DNA of 64,000 bases, taken from Nonomuraea solani (lineage in GTDB: Bacteria; Actinomycetota; Actinomycetes; Streptosporangiales; Streptosporangiaceae). The position numbers and the translations under genes are program-made. The notes beneath the pieces are model-generated. The model ran no database searches. It was not told the origin of the DNA and saw nothing but the letters and a program-made list of their open reading frames with translations. Shown one piece after another: positions 8,681 to 17,070 of this stretch (position 1 is the stretch's first letter; each line of letters starts with the position of its first letter). The stretch is taken from the NCBI RefSeq assembly GCF_900108335.1, contig NZ_FNVT01000002.1:310001-374000 (forward strand), written 5' to 3'.

Positions 8681-10693
8681 ATGCAGCTCTGGCTCGCCAC
8701 CGTACTGACCGCCAGCGTTACCGGTGTGCTCACCGCACCGGCCGTCACCGTGGTCGTTCCGGGGAGGCAGGCCGACTTCGCCTCGGCCGCGCGGGAGTTC
8801 GGGGTGCCGGAGAGCGTGCTGCTCGGGGTGGCGTACCTGGAGTCGCGGTGGGACGCCAACGGGGGGCGGCCGAGCACGGCGGGCGGGTACGGGCCGATGC
8901 ACCTGGTGGACGCCTTTCCCGAGGGCGACACCCTGCCGCTGGACGCGCTCGGCGATCCACGCGGCGACGACGCCCGACCGATGTCGCGCTCTCTCGCCGA
9001 CGACCTCGCCGCCTCGGCCGCCCTGCGCACCGCGGCGCCCCGGACGACCCTGCCCGAGGCGGGCCGGCTGGCCGGCGTGGAGGCCACCCGGCTGCGCGAC
9101 GACCCGGCCGCGAACATCCGGGCGGGCGCCGCGCTGCTGGCGTCCTACCAGGATCGGCCGAGCACCGATCCGGTGGATTGGCGCGGGGCGGTGGCGCGGT
9201 ATTCGGGTTCGGACGATCCGGTGGCGGCGGGGGCGTTCGCGGACGAGGTGTTCGCGGTGATGGAGGAAGGCGTGCAGCGGGTCACCGACGATGGCGAGTT
9301 CGTGCGGCTCGACCCCGTACCGTCCGGTGACGAGGGGGAATCTCAGGCCGACCCCGACGCGCTGCCGACGCCCAGCGAAGAACTGGACACCGACGCCGCA
9401 CCGGTCGACGACGAGGCGACGGCCGACACCGAAGACCAGGGATCCGACACCGACGACCTGGACGACTTCCCGGCCGCGGGTCCCAAAGCACAGCCCGCCG
9501 GCCCGGTCACGGAATGCCCCACCACTCTCACCTGCGAGTGGATGCCCGCCGCCCACAAACGCTTCGGCAAGAAGAAGAACCGGGACTACGGCAACCACGA
9601 CCACCTGAGCCGCTCCCGCGCCGTCGACTACATAGTCATCCACGACACTGAGGGCTCCTACCAGGGCATCCCCTCCATGATCCGCAACCCGAAGTACGTG
9701 AGCTGGCACTACACGATCCGCTCCCGCGACGGACATGTCGCCCAGCACGTGCCGACGAACGACATCGCCTGGCACGCGGGCAACTGGGATGTCAACACCC
9801 GTTCGATCGGCATCGAGCACGAGGGTTACCTGGCCAAGGGCGGCGCCTGGTACACCGAGGCGATGTACCGGTCGTCGGCGCGGCTGGTCAGGTTCCTGGC
9901 CGACAAGCACCACGTCCCACTCAACCGCGCCCACATCCTCGGCCACGACAACGTGCCGGGCACGAGCCAGAAGACGGTCGCCGGAATGCACGAGGACCCG
10001 GGCCCGTACTGGGACTGGGCGCACTATTTCGAGCTCATGAACAAGCCGTTCAAGGCCGCCAAGAACGGCGATTCGATCATCATCCGCCCGTCGTACACCG
10101 CCAACCGCCCTCACTTCACCGGCTGCGTCAGCACCAAGGCCGCGCAGGCCTGCCCCGCGCACGGCGCCGCCACCGTCTGGCTGCACACCTCGCCGAGCGC
10201 GACCGCTCCCCTGGTCACCGACCTCGGCAAACACCCGGGCAAGCCGAGCACGTACAGCGTGTACGACCACAGCGCCCGCGCCTCGACCGGCCAGCGGTAC
10301 GCCGTCGCGGGGCGGCAGGGCGACTGGACGGCCATCTGGTACCTGGGCCAGAAGGCCTGGTTCCTCAACCCGGCCGCCGCTCCGACCGCCATCCCGGCCA
10401 AGGGCCCGATGGTCACGCCGCTGTCGGCGGGCGTCAAGGTGTACGGGCGGGCGTACCCGGAGAAGTCGGCGTACAAGAGCGCGTCGTACCAGCCGCTGAC
10501 GCCGTTGAAGTATCGGATCGGGCCGGGGCAGACGTACACGGTGGGTGACACGATCACCGGCTCCTACTACGCCGCCAACGCCTTCAACCCAGCCCGGCAC
10601 GTCACGACCACCGGCAAGATCCGCTACCACCAGATCCAGCTCGGCCACCGGGTCATGTTCGTGATGGCCAAGGACGTCCGCATGATCGGCTGA
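8681..10693 (+). CDS. secreted N-acetylmuramoyl-L-alanine amidase with N-terminal transglycosylase-like domain
   Basis: This 670-residue cell-wall hydrolase has a signal peptide (residues 1-20), then a lysozyme/SLT-like domain with Glu54 in AYLESRWD. An acidic, Thr/Asp-rich linker (about 215-280) follows. The amidase_2/PGRP domain (about 300-460) carries the zinc motif VIHDTEG, then HYTIRSRDG, AWHAGNWDVN and the late His/Asp region around HILGHDNVPG. The C-terminal 200 residues look SH3-like and may bind peptidoglycan. A GGGGGAG site 6 bp upstream selects the ATG at 8681 over in-frame starts at 8450 and 8675. The gene stands alone, with a terminator-like hairpin after its stop. Confidence 0.9.
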   Translation: MQLWLATVLTASVTGVLTAPAVTVVVPGRQADFASAAREFGVPESVLLGVAYLESRWDANGGRPSTAGGYGPMHLVDAFPEGDTLPLDALGDPRGDDARPMSRSLADDLAASAALRTAAPRTTLPEAGRLAGVEATRLRDDPAANIRAGAALLASYQDRPSTDPVDWRGAVARYSGSDDPVAAGAFADEVFAVMEEGVQRVTDDGEFVRLDPVPSGDEGESQADPDALPTPSEELDTDAAPVDDEATADTEDQGSDTDDLDDFPAAGPKAQPAGPVTECPTTLTCEWMPAAHKRFGKKKNRDYGNHDHLSRSRAVDYIVIHDTEGSYQGIPSMIRNPKYVSWHYTIRSRDGHVAQHVPTNDIAWHAGNWDVNTRSIGIEHEGYLAKGGAWYTEAMYRSSARLVRFLADKHHVPLNRAHILGHDNVPGTSQKTVAGMHEDPGPYWDWAHYFELMNKPFKAAKNGDSIIIRPSYTANRPHFTGCVSTKAAQACPAHGAATVWLHTSPSATAPLVTDLGKHPGKPSTYSVYDHSARASTGQRYAVAGRQGDWTAIWYLGQKAWFLNPAAAPTAIPAKGPMVTPLSAGVKVYGRAYPEKSAYKSASYQPLTPLKYRIGPGQTYTVGDTITGSYYAANAFNPARHVTTTGKIRYHQIQLGHRVMFVMAKDVRMIG

Positions 10694-10695
10694 AT

Positions 10696-10742
10696 TCGCC
10701 TCCGCGGCCCGCTCGGTGCGCACAGGCACTCTCCGGAGGCGA
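10696..10742 (+). terminator. candidate terminator after the amidase gene
   Basis: Perfect 9-bp arms TCGCCTCCG (10696-10704) and CGGAGGCGA (10734-10742) start 3 bp after the amidase stop. The loop is a GC-rich 29 nt, and TTTT follows at 10748-10751. The loop is longer than in a classical intrinsic terminator. Confidence 0.5.
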
Positions 10743-10784
10743 TATGGTTTTCCCGTGGCCCGGCGCACGTCGCCCGGGATTCAC

Positions 10785-10856
10785 GCGGAAGTGGCTCAGT
10801 GGTAGAGCATCACCTTGCCAAGGTGAGGGTCGCGGGTTCGAATCCCGTCTTCCGCT
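10785..10856 (+). tRNA. tRNA-Gly (GCC), copy 1
   Basis: The gene is 72 nt. The acceptor stem GCGGAAG pairs with CTTCCGC and the discriminator is T, as in bacterial tRNA-Gly. The anticodon arm CACCTT-GCC-AAGGTG gives anticodon GCC. The T arm contains GGTTCGAATCC. CCA is not encoded. Confidence 0.97.
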
Positions 10857-10871
10857 CGGAGCAAGACTCCT

Positions 10872-10942
10872 GGTGGAGTGGCCGAGAGGCGAGGCAGCGG
10901 CCTGCAAAGCCGTCTACACGGGTTCAAATCCCGTCTCCACCT
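10872..10942 (+). tRNA. tRNA-Cys (GCA)
   Basis: The gene is 71 nt. The acceptor stem GGTGGAG pairs with CTCCACC and the discriminator is T, as expected for tRNA-Cys. The anticodon loop CTGCAAA gives GCA. The T arm contains GGTTCAAATCC. CCA is not encoded. Confidence 0.97.
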
Positions 10943-10992
10943 CGGCGACCGGCGGACTCCGCCGGATCCGCTAAAGTAAAGTGCGGCACCAC

Positions 10993-11064
10993 GCGGAAGT
11001 GGCTCAGTGGTAGAGCATCACCTTGCCAAGGTGAGGGTCGCGGGTTCGAATCCCGTCTTCCGCT
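10993..11064 (+). tRNA. tRNA-Gly (GCC), copy 2
   Basis: This copy is identical over all 72 nt to the tRNA-Gly at 10785-10856 and has the same anticodon GCC. The identity extends 3 bp upstream and 5 bp downstream, pointing to a recent local duplication. Confidence 0.97.
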
Positions 11065-11085
11065 CGGAGTTTCCAACTCAATAAA

Positions 11086-11157
11086 GGACGATTAGCTCAG
11101 CGGGAGAGCGCTTCCCTGACACGGAAGAGGTCACTGGTTCAATCCCAGTATCGTCCA
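11086..11157 (+). tRNA. tRNA-Val (GAC)
   Basis: The gene is 72 nt. The acceptor stem GGACGAT pairs with ATCGTCC and the discriminator is A. The anticodon stem CTTCC/GGAAG flanks loop CTGACAC, giving anticodon GAC. The T arm contains GGTTCAATCCC. CCA is not encoded. Confidence 0.97.
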
Positions 11158-11168
11158 CCGGCTTTACC

Positions 11169-11206
11169 ACCCCAGCTCACGGCACCCGCCGGGAGTCTGG
11201 GGTTTT
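11169..11206 (+). terminator. candidate intrinsic terminator of the tRNA cluster
   Basis: Arms ACCCCAG (11169-11175) and CTGGGGT (11197-11203) are perfectly complementary. The stem can continue with CTC/GAG across one bulged base, and it is followed by TTTT at 11203-11206. It lies 11 bp after tRNA-Val and overlaps the 3' end of the convergent araC-type gene, so it may serve both directions. Confidence 0.6.
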
Positions 11207-12109
11207 CTGTGCTTGACGGCGATATGCGCCTGGAGGCCGGCCGTAGGCGCGTTTGAAGGCGTGGGCGAACGCGTACTCCGAGGTGTAGCCGACCTTGGCC
11301 GCCACCGCGTTCGCGGGCATGTCGGAAGCGCGCAGGAGTCGGGCGGCGATGGTCATGCGCCACCAGGTGAGGTAGGTCAGCGGCGGCTGGCCGACCAGCG
11401 TGGTGAACCGGCGGGCGAAGGCCGCCCGCGACAGCCCCGCCTGCGCGGCCAGTTCCTGGACGCTCCACTGGCGTTGTGGCTCGCCGTGCATGGCACGCAG
11501 GGCGGCCGCGACGGGCGGGTCGTTCAAGGCGGCGGTCCAGCCGGTGGGGGTGTCCTTGTGCTCGTCGAACCAGGCGCGAAGGATGTGGAGCAGGAGCACG
11601 TCCAGCAGCGCGGGCACCATGGCGTCGCTGCCCGGGCGCGCCCTTTCCAGCTCTCCGCCGAGGAGGTCGAGTGCCGCGCGCAGCTCCGGGCGGCGGCCGA
11701 CGCGGGCGGGCAGATGGACGATGTCGGGCAACTGTTGCAGCAGTGGATGCATGCGTGAGTGGTCGAGCCGGTAGGCGCCGCAGAGCGTGACCGTGACCGG
11801 GGCGGTGCCTGGCGCCTCCGTGCCGGGCCGTACCTCTGCCAAGGACGCCGGCGCGTCGGCGAGCGGGGTGGTGAGACTGTCGGCCAGTCCGTGCCCGGCG
11901 CCGCGCGGCAGGAACACCACATCGCCCGGCCCGATCGCGACGGGCTCACCGGTTTCCGGGATCAGCCAGGCCGTGCCCTGCAGGACCACGTGGAATCCCG
12001 CCGCGCCGCTGGAGGCGAACCTGCGGCCGAACGGGACGTTGTGGTCACTGCGGGCCGAGTGGGGCAGGCCGGCCCGCATGGTGGTGATCACATCCGACAA
12101 GACATCCAT
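11177..12109 (-). CDS. AraC-family regulator with N-terminal cupin domain
   Basis: The 310-residue protein has an N-terminal cupin-like ligand domain (about 20-170; GDVVFLPRGAGHGL is the typical beta-barrel motif). A C-terminal AraC double helix-turn-helix follows (about 200-300; LAAQAGLSRAAFARRF, then ANAVAAKVGYTSEYAFAHAFKRAYG). The ATG at 12109 (MDVLSDVI) was chosen because homologues start there; a TTG 12 codons upstream is less likely. The gene diverges from an oxidoreductase gene across 101 bp. That arrangement is common for this subfamily and suggests it controls the neighbour. Confidence 0.92.
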   Translation of the reverse strand: MDVLSDVITTMRAGLPHSARSDHNVPFGRRFASSGAAGFHVVLQGTAWLIPETGEPVAIGPGDVVFLPRGAGHGLADSLTTPLADAPASLAEVRPGTEAPGTAPVTVTLCGAYRLDHSRMHPLLQQLPDIVHLPARVGRRPELRAALDLLGGELERARPGSDAMVPALLDVLLLHILRAWFDEHKDTPTGWTAALNDPPVAAALRAMHGEPQRQWSVQELAAQAGLSRAAFARRFTTLVGQPPLTYLTWWRMTIAARLLRASDMPANAVAAKVGYTSEYAFAHAFKRAYGRPPGAYRRQAQKTPDSRRVP

Positions 12110-12170
12110 GACGGAAGACGATAGAGCAAAGCGTCGAGCTTTCAACGCATGGGAAGTCTTGATGGCGCTC

Positions 12171-12181
12171 CCTACGGTAGG
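12171..12181. promoter_or_regulatory. short palindrome in the araC/oxidoreductase intergenic region
   Basis: CCTACGGTAGG is a perfect 5-1-5 inverted repeat placed between the divergent genes, 30 bp before the GTG of the oxidoreductase. It could be part of an operator. AraC proteins usually bind direct repeats, so this is only a candidate. Confidence 0.25.
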
Positions 12182-12210
12182 GGCAATTGTCCTTTACAAG
12201 GGAGATTCAG

Positions 12211-13257
12211 GTGAAGATCGCCATCTATGGTGCGAGTGGTTACCAAGGCAAGCTGGTCCTGGCCGAGGCCGTCCGGCGCGGCCTGAGCGTCGTACTCGCG
12301 GGCCGCGACGCCGTGCGCCTGCGGCACGCCGCCGATGCGGCCGGCCTGTCCAGCCCCGACATACGCGTTGCGCCCGTCGACGACCATGACGCGCTGGTCG
12401 CCGCCTTCGGCGCGGCGGACGCGGTCGTCAACTGCGTCGGTCCTTTCACCCCGACCGGGGCCGCGGTGGTCCGGGCCGCGATCGCCGCGGGCCGCCACTA
12501 CGTCGACACCGCCGGCGAGCAGCCGTACGTCAAGAGCATCTTCGACACCTTCGGGGCGCAGGCGCAGGCCGCCGGGGTCACCGTGGTGCCCGCCGCGAAC
12601 GACGCCTGCGTTCCGGCGGATCTGATCGCGGCCCTTCTCGCCGAACGCCTCGGAGCGCTTGAGGAGATCACCAGCGTTCATCTCATCGCCGGCGGCGGCG
12701 CGCCGTCCCGCGGATCACTCCGGTCGGTGATCGAGAGCATCGACATCATCGCGGCCGGTGGCCTGGGCTATCACGACGGTGACTGGCGGACAGGCCTCCC
12801 CGCCCGTACGACCTCGATCTTTACGCCGCGGAGCGCCGAAGCGGTGCCGGTGGCGAAGTTTCCCCTGTCGGAGGTCGTGACCATCCCCCGCCATGTCCGG
12901 GTCCGGCATGTCGAAGGGCTGGCCGAGGCCGCCCTTGTCGCCCGGCTGAGCGTTCCCATCGACCCGTCGATCATCGCCGGTCTGCCCGAAGGGCCCGACG
13001 AGCAGGCTCGTACCACTCAGCGGTTCACGTACCTGATCGACGCCGTCGCGCTCGACGGCCGCCGGGCCCGCGGCGTGGTGGAAGGCCCGGACACCTACGG
13101 CATCACCGCGGTGATCGCGGTCGAGAGCGCCCGCCGCCTGATCACCGACCCGGCCAAGCCCGGGGTGCTCGCTCCCGCCGAGGCCTACGACCCGACCGCC
13201 TTCCTGGACTCTCTCCTGCCGCACGACGTGCGCTGGACCATCGAGGAGGAGACGTGA
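12211..13257 (+). CDS. saccharopine dehydrogenase-family NAD(P)-binding oxidoreductase
   Basis: The 348-residue protein begins with a Rossmann fold (IAIYGASGYQGKLV), then AGRD and the NCVGPFTPTG motif typical of the saccharopine dehydrogenase/trans-acting enoyl reductase superfamily. AGRHYVDTAGE follows near residue 90. These enzymes act on varied small molecules, and true lysine metabolism is unlikely without partners. The GTG at 12211 is preceded by AAGGGAG. An ATG 24 bp upstream lies before that ribosome site and was rejected. It diverges from an AraC regulator, which probably controls it. Confidence 0.85.
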   Translation: MKIAIYGASGYQGKLVLAEAVRRGLSVVLAGRDAVRLRHAADAAGLSSPDIRVAPVDDHDALVAAFGAADAVVNCVGPFTPTGAAVVRAAIAAGRHYVDTAGEQPYVKSIFDTFGAQAQAAGVTVVPAANDACVPADLIAALLAERLGALEEITSVHLIAGGGAPSRGSLRSVIESIDIIAAGGLGYHDGDWRTGLPARTTSIFTPRSAEAVPVAKFPLSEVVTIPRHVRVRHVEGLAEAALVARLSVPIDPSIIAGLPEGPDEQARTTQRFTYLIDAVALDGRRARGVVEGPDTYGITAVIAVESARRLITDPAKPGVLAPAEAYDPTAFLDSLLPHDVRWTIEEET

Positions 13258-13300
13258 ACAATCCTGCGTCGCCGCCGCGACTGCCTTTCCGCCGAGGCCG

Positions 13301-13340
13301 GCTCACGGGCGGGGAGTCCGGCTCACGGGCTGGGAGTCCG
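13301..13340 (+). repeat. 20-bp tandem repeat, two copies
   Basis: Two adjacent 20-bp units (13301-13320 and 13321-13340) differ at one position (G/T). They lie 43 bp after the oxidoreductase stop. A 31-codon frame starting at the overlapping GTG (13254) runs through them, but its composition does not look like a protein. Confidence 0.75.
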
Positions 13341-13392
13341 GCGGCCTGATCGACGCCGATCGCGCCGGATCCGGCATCCCGAGATCTGAGGC

Positions 13393-14139
13393 TCACTCGT
13401 GCGGGAGCAGGTAATGCCAGGCGAGTGCGATCAGCTCGCCTGAGGACGTCCGGTAGATGTTCCAGCGGCCGTCGCGTGGTATCAGGCGGGCGATCGTGCG
13501 TGCCTTGTTGCCCTTGTAGTTCTTCCTGCCGGAGCGCGGCTGCGTTTCCGGCGGCAGGGGGACGCCCTGGGGCCAAGGCTTGACTTCGGCCTGGGCCGTC
13601 GTGAGGTGCTCGGCGTACAGCCTGACGCGGTCGGTGGTGTACTTGCGGCCTGTTCCGGTGACGCGGTCGGCCAGGCGGGAGAGGCGGTCCCGGGCGTCGA
13701 TGAGGGCGGGGGCGTAGCTGTCCGGGGTGTTTTCCAGGTGCGGTACGTAGACCTCGCGCATTCCGGTGCCGCTGTCGACGCCGAGGATCGTGATGGGCGC
13801 GTCCAGCACCCTGCGAGAGCCGGGCTTCGGCGTGGCGGTGGCGGGCTGGCCGGTCAGGTCGCGGTCCAGGGCCTTGACCAGGGCTTCGACTTCGGCGGGT
13901 GGGAGGCGTAGTTCGTGGGTGGTGTCGGCGATGGCGAGGCCGTCGGCGTACAGGACCAACAGCGGCGGGCGGACGGCGACGAGGCCGGGGGCCATCAGGC
14001 CGCCCACGTGCGACCATTGGGTGACGGGACGCCTGACCGGAGACGCCTGGGATTTGTGGATCGCAGTGCCGCCGCATGCCGTGAGCAGCAGCACCAGTGC
14101 GACGATTCCACTCCATCTCATACCCTTGAGGACGATCAC
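13393..14139 (-). CDS. hypothetical lipoprotein
   Basis: The 248-residue protein has a lipoprotein signal: a short charged start, a hydrophobic stretch and the lipobox LLTACGG with Cys22. The mature part is soluble, with many Pro and charged residues and no recognised domain, so it should sit on the outer face of the membrane. The upstream GNAT gene ends TGA directly before the GTG at 14139, so translation is probably coupled. An ATG six codons downstream (14121) is an alternative start and keeps the signal peptide. I do not recognise the family. Confidence 0.75.
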   Translation of the reverse strand: MIVLKGMRWSGIVALVLLLTACGGTAIHKSQASPVRRPVTQWSHVGGLMAPGLVAVRPPLLVLYADGLAIADTTHELRLPPAEVEALVKALDRDLTGQPATATPKPGSRRVLDAPITILGVDSGTGMREVYVPHLENTPDSYAPALIDARDRLSRLADRVTGTGRKYTTDRVRLYAEHLTTAQAEVKPWPQGVPLPPETQPRSGRKNYKGNKARTIARLIPRDGRWNIYRTSSGELIALAWHYLLPHE

Positions 14140-14772
14140 TCAGGTCGCGCGGTTCAGAGCGGAGCTCAGGCGGGCTTCGAGGTGCGACCGGCATTCCGGC
14201 CACTCCCGCGCGATCACGGAGAACATCGCCGAGTCGCGGAGCAGACCGTCCTCCCCCGGGGCCCAGGACGGCGACCAGCTCCGGAGCACCCCTTCGAACC
14301 GCGCGCCGGTCTTCTCGATCGCGGCGCGGGAACGGCCGTTGCGGGCGTCCGTCTTGAGGTCGACCCGGGCCACGTCCCATTCCTCGAAGGCGTGGCCGAA
14401 CAGCAGCAGCTTCGACTCCAGGTTCAGCCCCGTGCCCTGCGCCGACTTCGCCAGCCACGTGAACCCGACCTCGACCGCGCACAACCGCTCTCCCCCGGGC
14501 CAGAAGCGCGGGTCCCAGAAGGCCGTGGCTCCCATGGCCCGGCCCGACGCCTTCGCCACCTGCGCGTACGGTGCCAGCCTGCCCGTCGCGGCCCGCTCTA
14601 GTTGCGCTTCGATGTACCCGCCCACCTCGGCCGCCTCCGGGACCCAGGTGAACTCGTACGAGCTCCGGTCCTCTTCGGCGGCCAGGGCCAGGTCGTGCGC
14701 GTGCTGGTGGCCCAGTGGCTCCAGGCGGACGAGCGCGCCCTCCAGCGTGGGCCCTTCAAGCTTGAAACTCAT
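14140..14772 (-). CDS. GNAT-family N-acetyltransferase (RimJ/RimL-like)
   Basis: The 210-residue protein starts with [12 protein letters not shown], the usual first strand of the Acetyltransf_3 group. The acetyl-CoA region includes [18 protein letters not shown] and the late motif [25 protein letters not shown]. Substrates in this group are protein N-termini or small amines; the one here cannot be told. The ATG at 14772 is 5 bp from GGGGAG, whereas the GTG two codons earlier has no usable site. The gene is coupled to the downstream lipoprotein gene. Confidence 0.88.
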   Translation of the reverse strand: MSFKLEGPTLEGALVRLEPLGHQHAHDLALAAEEDRSSYEFTWVPEAAEVGGYIEAQLERAATGRLAPYAQVAKASGRAMGATAFWDPRFWPGGERLCAVEVGFTWLAKSAQGTGLNLESKLLLFGHAFEEWDVARVDLKTDARNGRSRAAIEKTGARFEGVLRSWSPSWAPGEDGLLRDSAMFSVIAREWPECRSHLEARLSSALNRAT

Positions 14773-15199
14773 CGGCACTCCCCGGCTCGCGGGCGATCAT
14801 CCTCACCCACCCTGAACTGGGACGTCAAGGAATTTCTGCCCAGACGCGCATCGAGCCGGAGCGGGCCGTCCTCCGCCAGGCCGGTTCCGAACAGCCCTTC
14901 GAACCGTCCTCCGCCAGGCCGGTTCCGAGCAGCCCGTCGAACCGCACGCTCGCCGCTTCCCGCCGCGTGTCAGCGGCGGCGTCAGGACGGCGACGGCCCG
15001 GTATCAGAGCGGTCGGCGATGGTGGATCCCATGAACGGCTCAGCGATCGCGGCGGCCTCGGGGCCACGGCGACCTCATTCCCGGCCCCCGTGCAGGTCCG
15101 CCCAACGGTGAGCCCCGGCCATCGAGAAGCCCGGTGCCCCCACCAGCACCACATCCCACCGTCCACCCGATTCATACCGGTTTTTAAGGAGCACACACC
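14773..15199. other. 427-bp gap without a convincing gene
   Basis: No frame here has both a start with a ribosome site and protein-like composition. It holds a 38-bp tandem repeat, and near 15184-15190 the ribosome site of the next gene (AAGGAG). The promoter of that gene must lie in the last ~150 bp, but I see no clear -35/-10 pair. Confidence 0.6.
14866..14941 (+). repeat. 38-bp tandem repeat, two copies
   Basis: Copy 1 is 14866-14903 and copy 2 is 14904-14941, directly adjacent, with two mismatches (A/G and T/G). Since 38 is not a multiple of 3, this is not a repeated protein motif. Confidence 0.85.
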
Positions 15200-15607
15200 A
15201 TGTCCATCACCCTGACCGCCCAGGACAAGATCACCCTGCGCACCGCCGCGTGGGGCGCCGTCTCGCTGATGGCCGCCGCCGACGCCGGCGGCAGGCCCCA
15301 CAAGGCCGCCGCCGAAGGCTCCATCGCCCTGGCCTCCGCGACCGGCCTGTCCGGGCACGTCCTCGCCGAGTGGCCCAAGGGCGTGAACCTGAAGGGCAAG
15401 TCCGTAGCCGAACTGGCCGACCTCGTGCTGCCGGCCCTGACCGCGTCCATGAGGCTGCTCAAGCGGCAGGACCCGGCAGAGGCGGAAAACCTCCGCCGCA
15501 CCGTCATCGTCGCCATCGAAGCAGCCGCCCGCACCCACCTGGGCCAGCCCACTCCCATCCTCGCCGACATGATGCGCAAGATCACCGCCGCCCTCGACGC
15601 CGCTTGA
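15200..15607 (+). CDS. small conserved alpha-helical protein, unknown function
   Basis: The 135-residue protein is Ala-rich, soluble and almost entirely helical. It begins MSITLTAQDKITLRTAAWGAV and has no Cys, signal peptide or membrane segment. AAGGAG lies 10 bp before the ATG and supports the start. The codon pattern is typical of the genome, so it is a real gene. It may be a small cytoplasmic binding or adaptor protein; I cannot name a family. It stands alone. Confidence 0.75.
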   Translation: MSITLTAQDKITLRTAAWGAVSLMAAADAGGRPHKAAAEGSIALASATGLSGHVLAEWPKGVNLKGKSVAELADLVLPALTASMRLLKRQDPAEAENLRRTVIVAIEAAARTHLGQPTPILADMMRKITAALDAA

Positions 15608-15900
15608 CGGCCTCGCGACCCGCGCTGCCATCCGTCCCCGGGAGCGGCGACGTGGCGGCCAGGGACGAGCCTGGCCAGGGCCGGGGCGAGCCGGCTTGGC
15701 CGCCCTGGCAAGCCTCGCCCCACCCTGGCGGTTGCACGCCGCCACCGGACATCACACCCTGATCAAACCCGCACCACCCCTGGACGCCCTCGCCATCCGG
15801 AGTTCTCAAGCGAACCCACCAGCCGGCCCATCGAAGATCGTTAAGCCCCCAAAGGCAAGTATGCTGACCGCGATCGTCCGCGATGGCAAAGGAGCCGCCC

Positions 15901-16365
15901 ATGACCGCCGACCCCACGATGGCCCGAATCGCCCAAGGGGTGGAGCTGAATCACCACCAAGGTCAGCGTGAAGCAGCCCGCGACTTGTTCGCGCGGATCT
16001 GGGACGACATAGGCGGCGAGCAAGGCGACCCTCTGCATGTCTGCGTCCTTGCCCACTCGATGGCCGACGTGCAGGACGACGTGGACCAGGAGCTGATGTG
16101 GGACCTGCGAGCACTCGCCGCCGTCGGCCAGATCACCGACGAGCGGGTGGCCCAGGCCGGCGTGCCGCTTTCGGTGGCCGGCCTGTACCCGTCGTTGCAC
16201 CTGAACCTGAGCGAGTGCTATCGCAAACTGGGCGACCTCGACCGCGCCCGTGAGCACCTCCAGCGGGCACGGGACGGCATCGGCGCACTCGGCGACGACG
16301 ACTACGGAAAGCTCATCAGGGACGGCCTGGAACAGGTGGCCGCACAGTTGGACGCCGCCACCTGA
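15901..16365 (+). CDS. TPR-like helical protein
   Basis: The 154-residue all-helical protein has a clear tetratricopeptide-like unit at the C-terminal end (LHLNLSECYRKLGDLDRAREHLQRA; the Y/L/A spacing fits TPR), preceded by weaker helical repeats. It lacks catalytic motifs and probably binds another protein. The ATG at 15901 is 9 bp after AAAGGAG. The ATG at 15883 lies before that site and was rejected. Similar short TPR-like proteins occur singly in many actinomycetes. Confidence 0.75.
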   Translation: MTADPTMARIAQGVELNHHQGQREAARDLFARIWDDIGGEQGDPLHVCVLAHSMADVQDDVDQELMWDLRALAAVGQITDERVAQAGVPLSVAGLYPSLHLNLSECYRKLGDLDRAREHLQRARDGIGALGDDDYGKLIRDGLEQVAAQLDAAT

Positions 16366-16443
16366 CCGCGAGCCGATCCGAACCTGAAGGCCGGCCAGAT
16401 GCGCGTACGGACGGCTGCGCCCGCAGCCTATGATCACGGGCCT

Positions 16444-16980
16444 ATGAGGCAATCGCGCACGCTATCCGCCACGGAAGTCCCTTCAAAACGTCTCCTGCTC
16501 CGCACGGCGCAAGCCACCGACCGTGAGGGATTCATCGAGCTCCTGACCGATCCCGAGGTACAGGCGTACATCGGCGGTCCCCAGCCTCGGAGTGACGTCG
16601 AGCAGCAGGTCGACGCAAGACTCGCCGACGTGACGCCCAAGCCTGGCAGGTACGTCATCGCGGACGGCACGACGAACCGATTTCTCGGAATATTGACCCT
16701 CAACCGTCGGTCCCCCGAGGATGGCGGGGAACTGGAACTGGGCTATGTACTGCGACGCGGCGCGTGGGGCGCGGGGTTCGCCTTCGAGGCCGCGACGACC
16801 GCGCTGCGCGCCGCAGCCGACGAACTCCCCGACCAGCCGGTCTTGCTCGTGACCCAGACCGCGAACAAGCGATCTCTGACGCTCGCCACCCGCCTTGGTT
16901 TCCGCCCTGTCAGGACGTACGAGGAGTACGGCGCCGAACAGACCCTCTGCACCGCTCCCCTCTCCATGTTCCGAACCTGA
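16444..16980 (+). CDS. GNAT-family N-acetyltransferase
   Basis: The 178-residue protein fits Acetyltransf_3. Its first strand is SKRLLLRTAQATDREGF. LELGYVLRRGAWGAGFAFEAATTA is the acetyl-CoA binding segment (about 95-118), and VTQTANKRSLTLATRLGF is the late conserved region. The ATG at 16444 was preferred over one 15 codons earlier, whose extension is not protein-like. The substrate is unknown and it is not obviously in an operon. Confidence 0.85.
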   Translation: MRQSRTLSATEVPSKRLLLRTAQATDREGFIELLTDPEVQAYIGGPQPRSDVEQQVDARLADVTPKPGRYVIADGTTNRFLGILTLNRRSPEDGGELELGYVLRRGAWGAGFAFEAATTALRAAADELPDQPVLLVTQTANKRSLTLATRLGFRPVRTYEEYGAEQTLCTAPLSMFRT

Positions 16981-17070
16981 TCGCAACATCCAACACAGCG
17001 CCCCTCAGAAGGGATCGGCAATAGAGCAAGCAAAGCCTTGGAGAGCCGCAGCGCCCGGAACCGGTTCGTG

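Larger units (their letters stand above)
10782..11069 (+). repeat. 80-bp direct repeat carrying the two tRNA-Gly genes
   Basis: Bases 10782-10861 and 10990-11069 are identical and 208 bp apart, with the tRNA-Cys gene between them. The match begins three bases before each tRNA-Gly and ends five bases after it. Recombination between the copies could delete or amplify the Cys-Gly unit. Confidence 0.9.

Noticed and set aside
8429..10768. 779-codon antisense frame opposite the amidase gene
   Set aside because: It is Val/Arg/His-rich with no domain and lies opposite a gene with clear signal peptide and catalytic motifs; this is expected in high-GC DNA.
13254..13349. A 31-codon frame whose GTG overlaps the oxidoreductase stop
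   Set aside because: No ribosome site, and its content is made by the 20-bp tandem repeat; the composition is not protein-like.
14825..15745. 306-codon minus-strand frame across the 14.8-15.2 kb gap
   Set aside because: It covers the opposite strand of the real 135-residue gene and the tandem repeats; the Gly/Arg/Gln-rich text has no domain.
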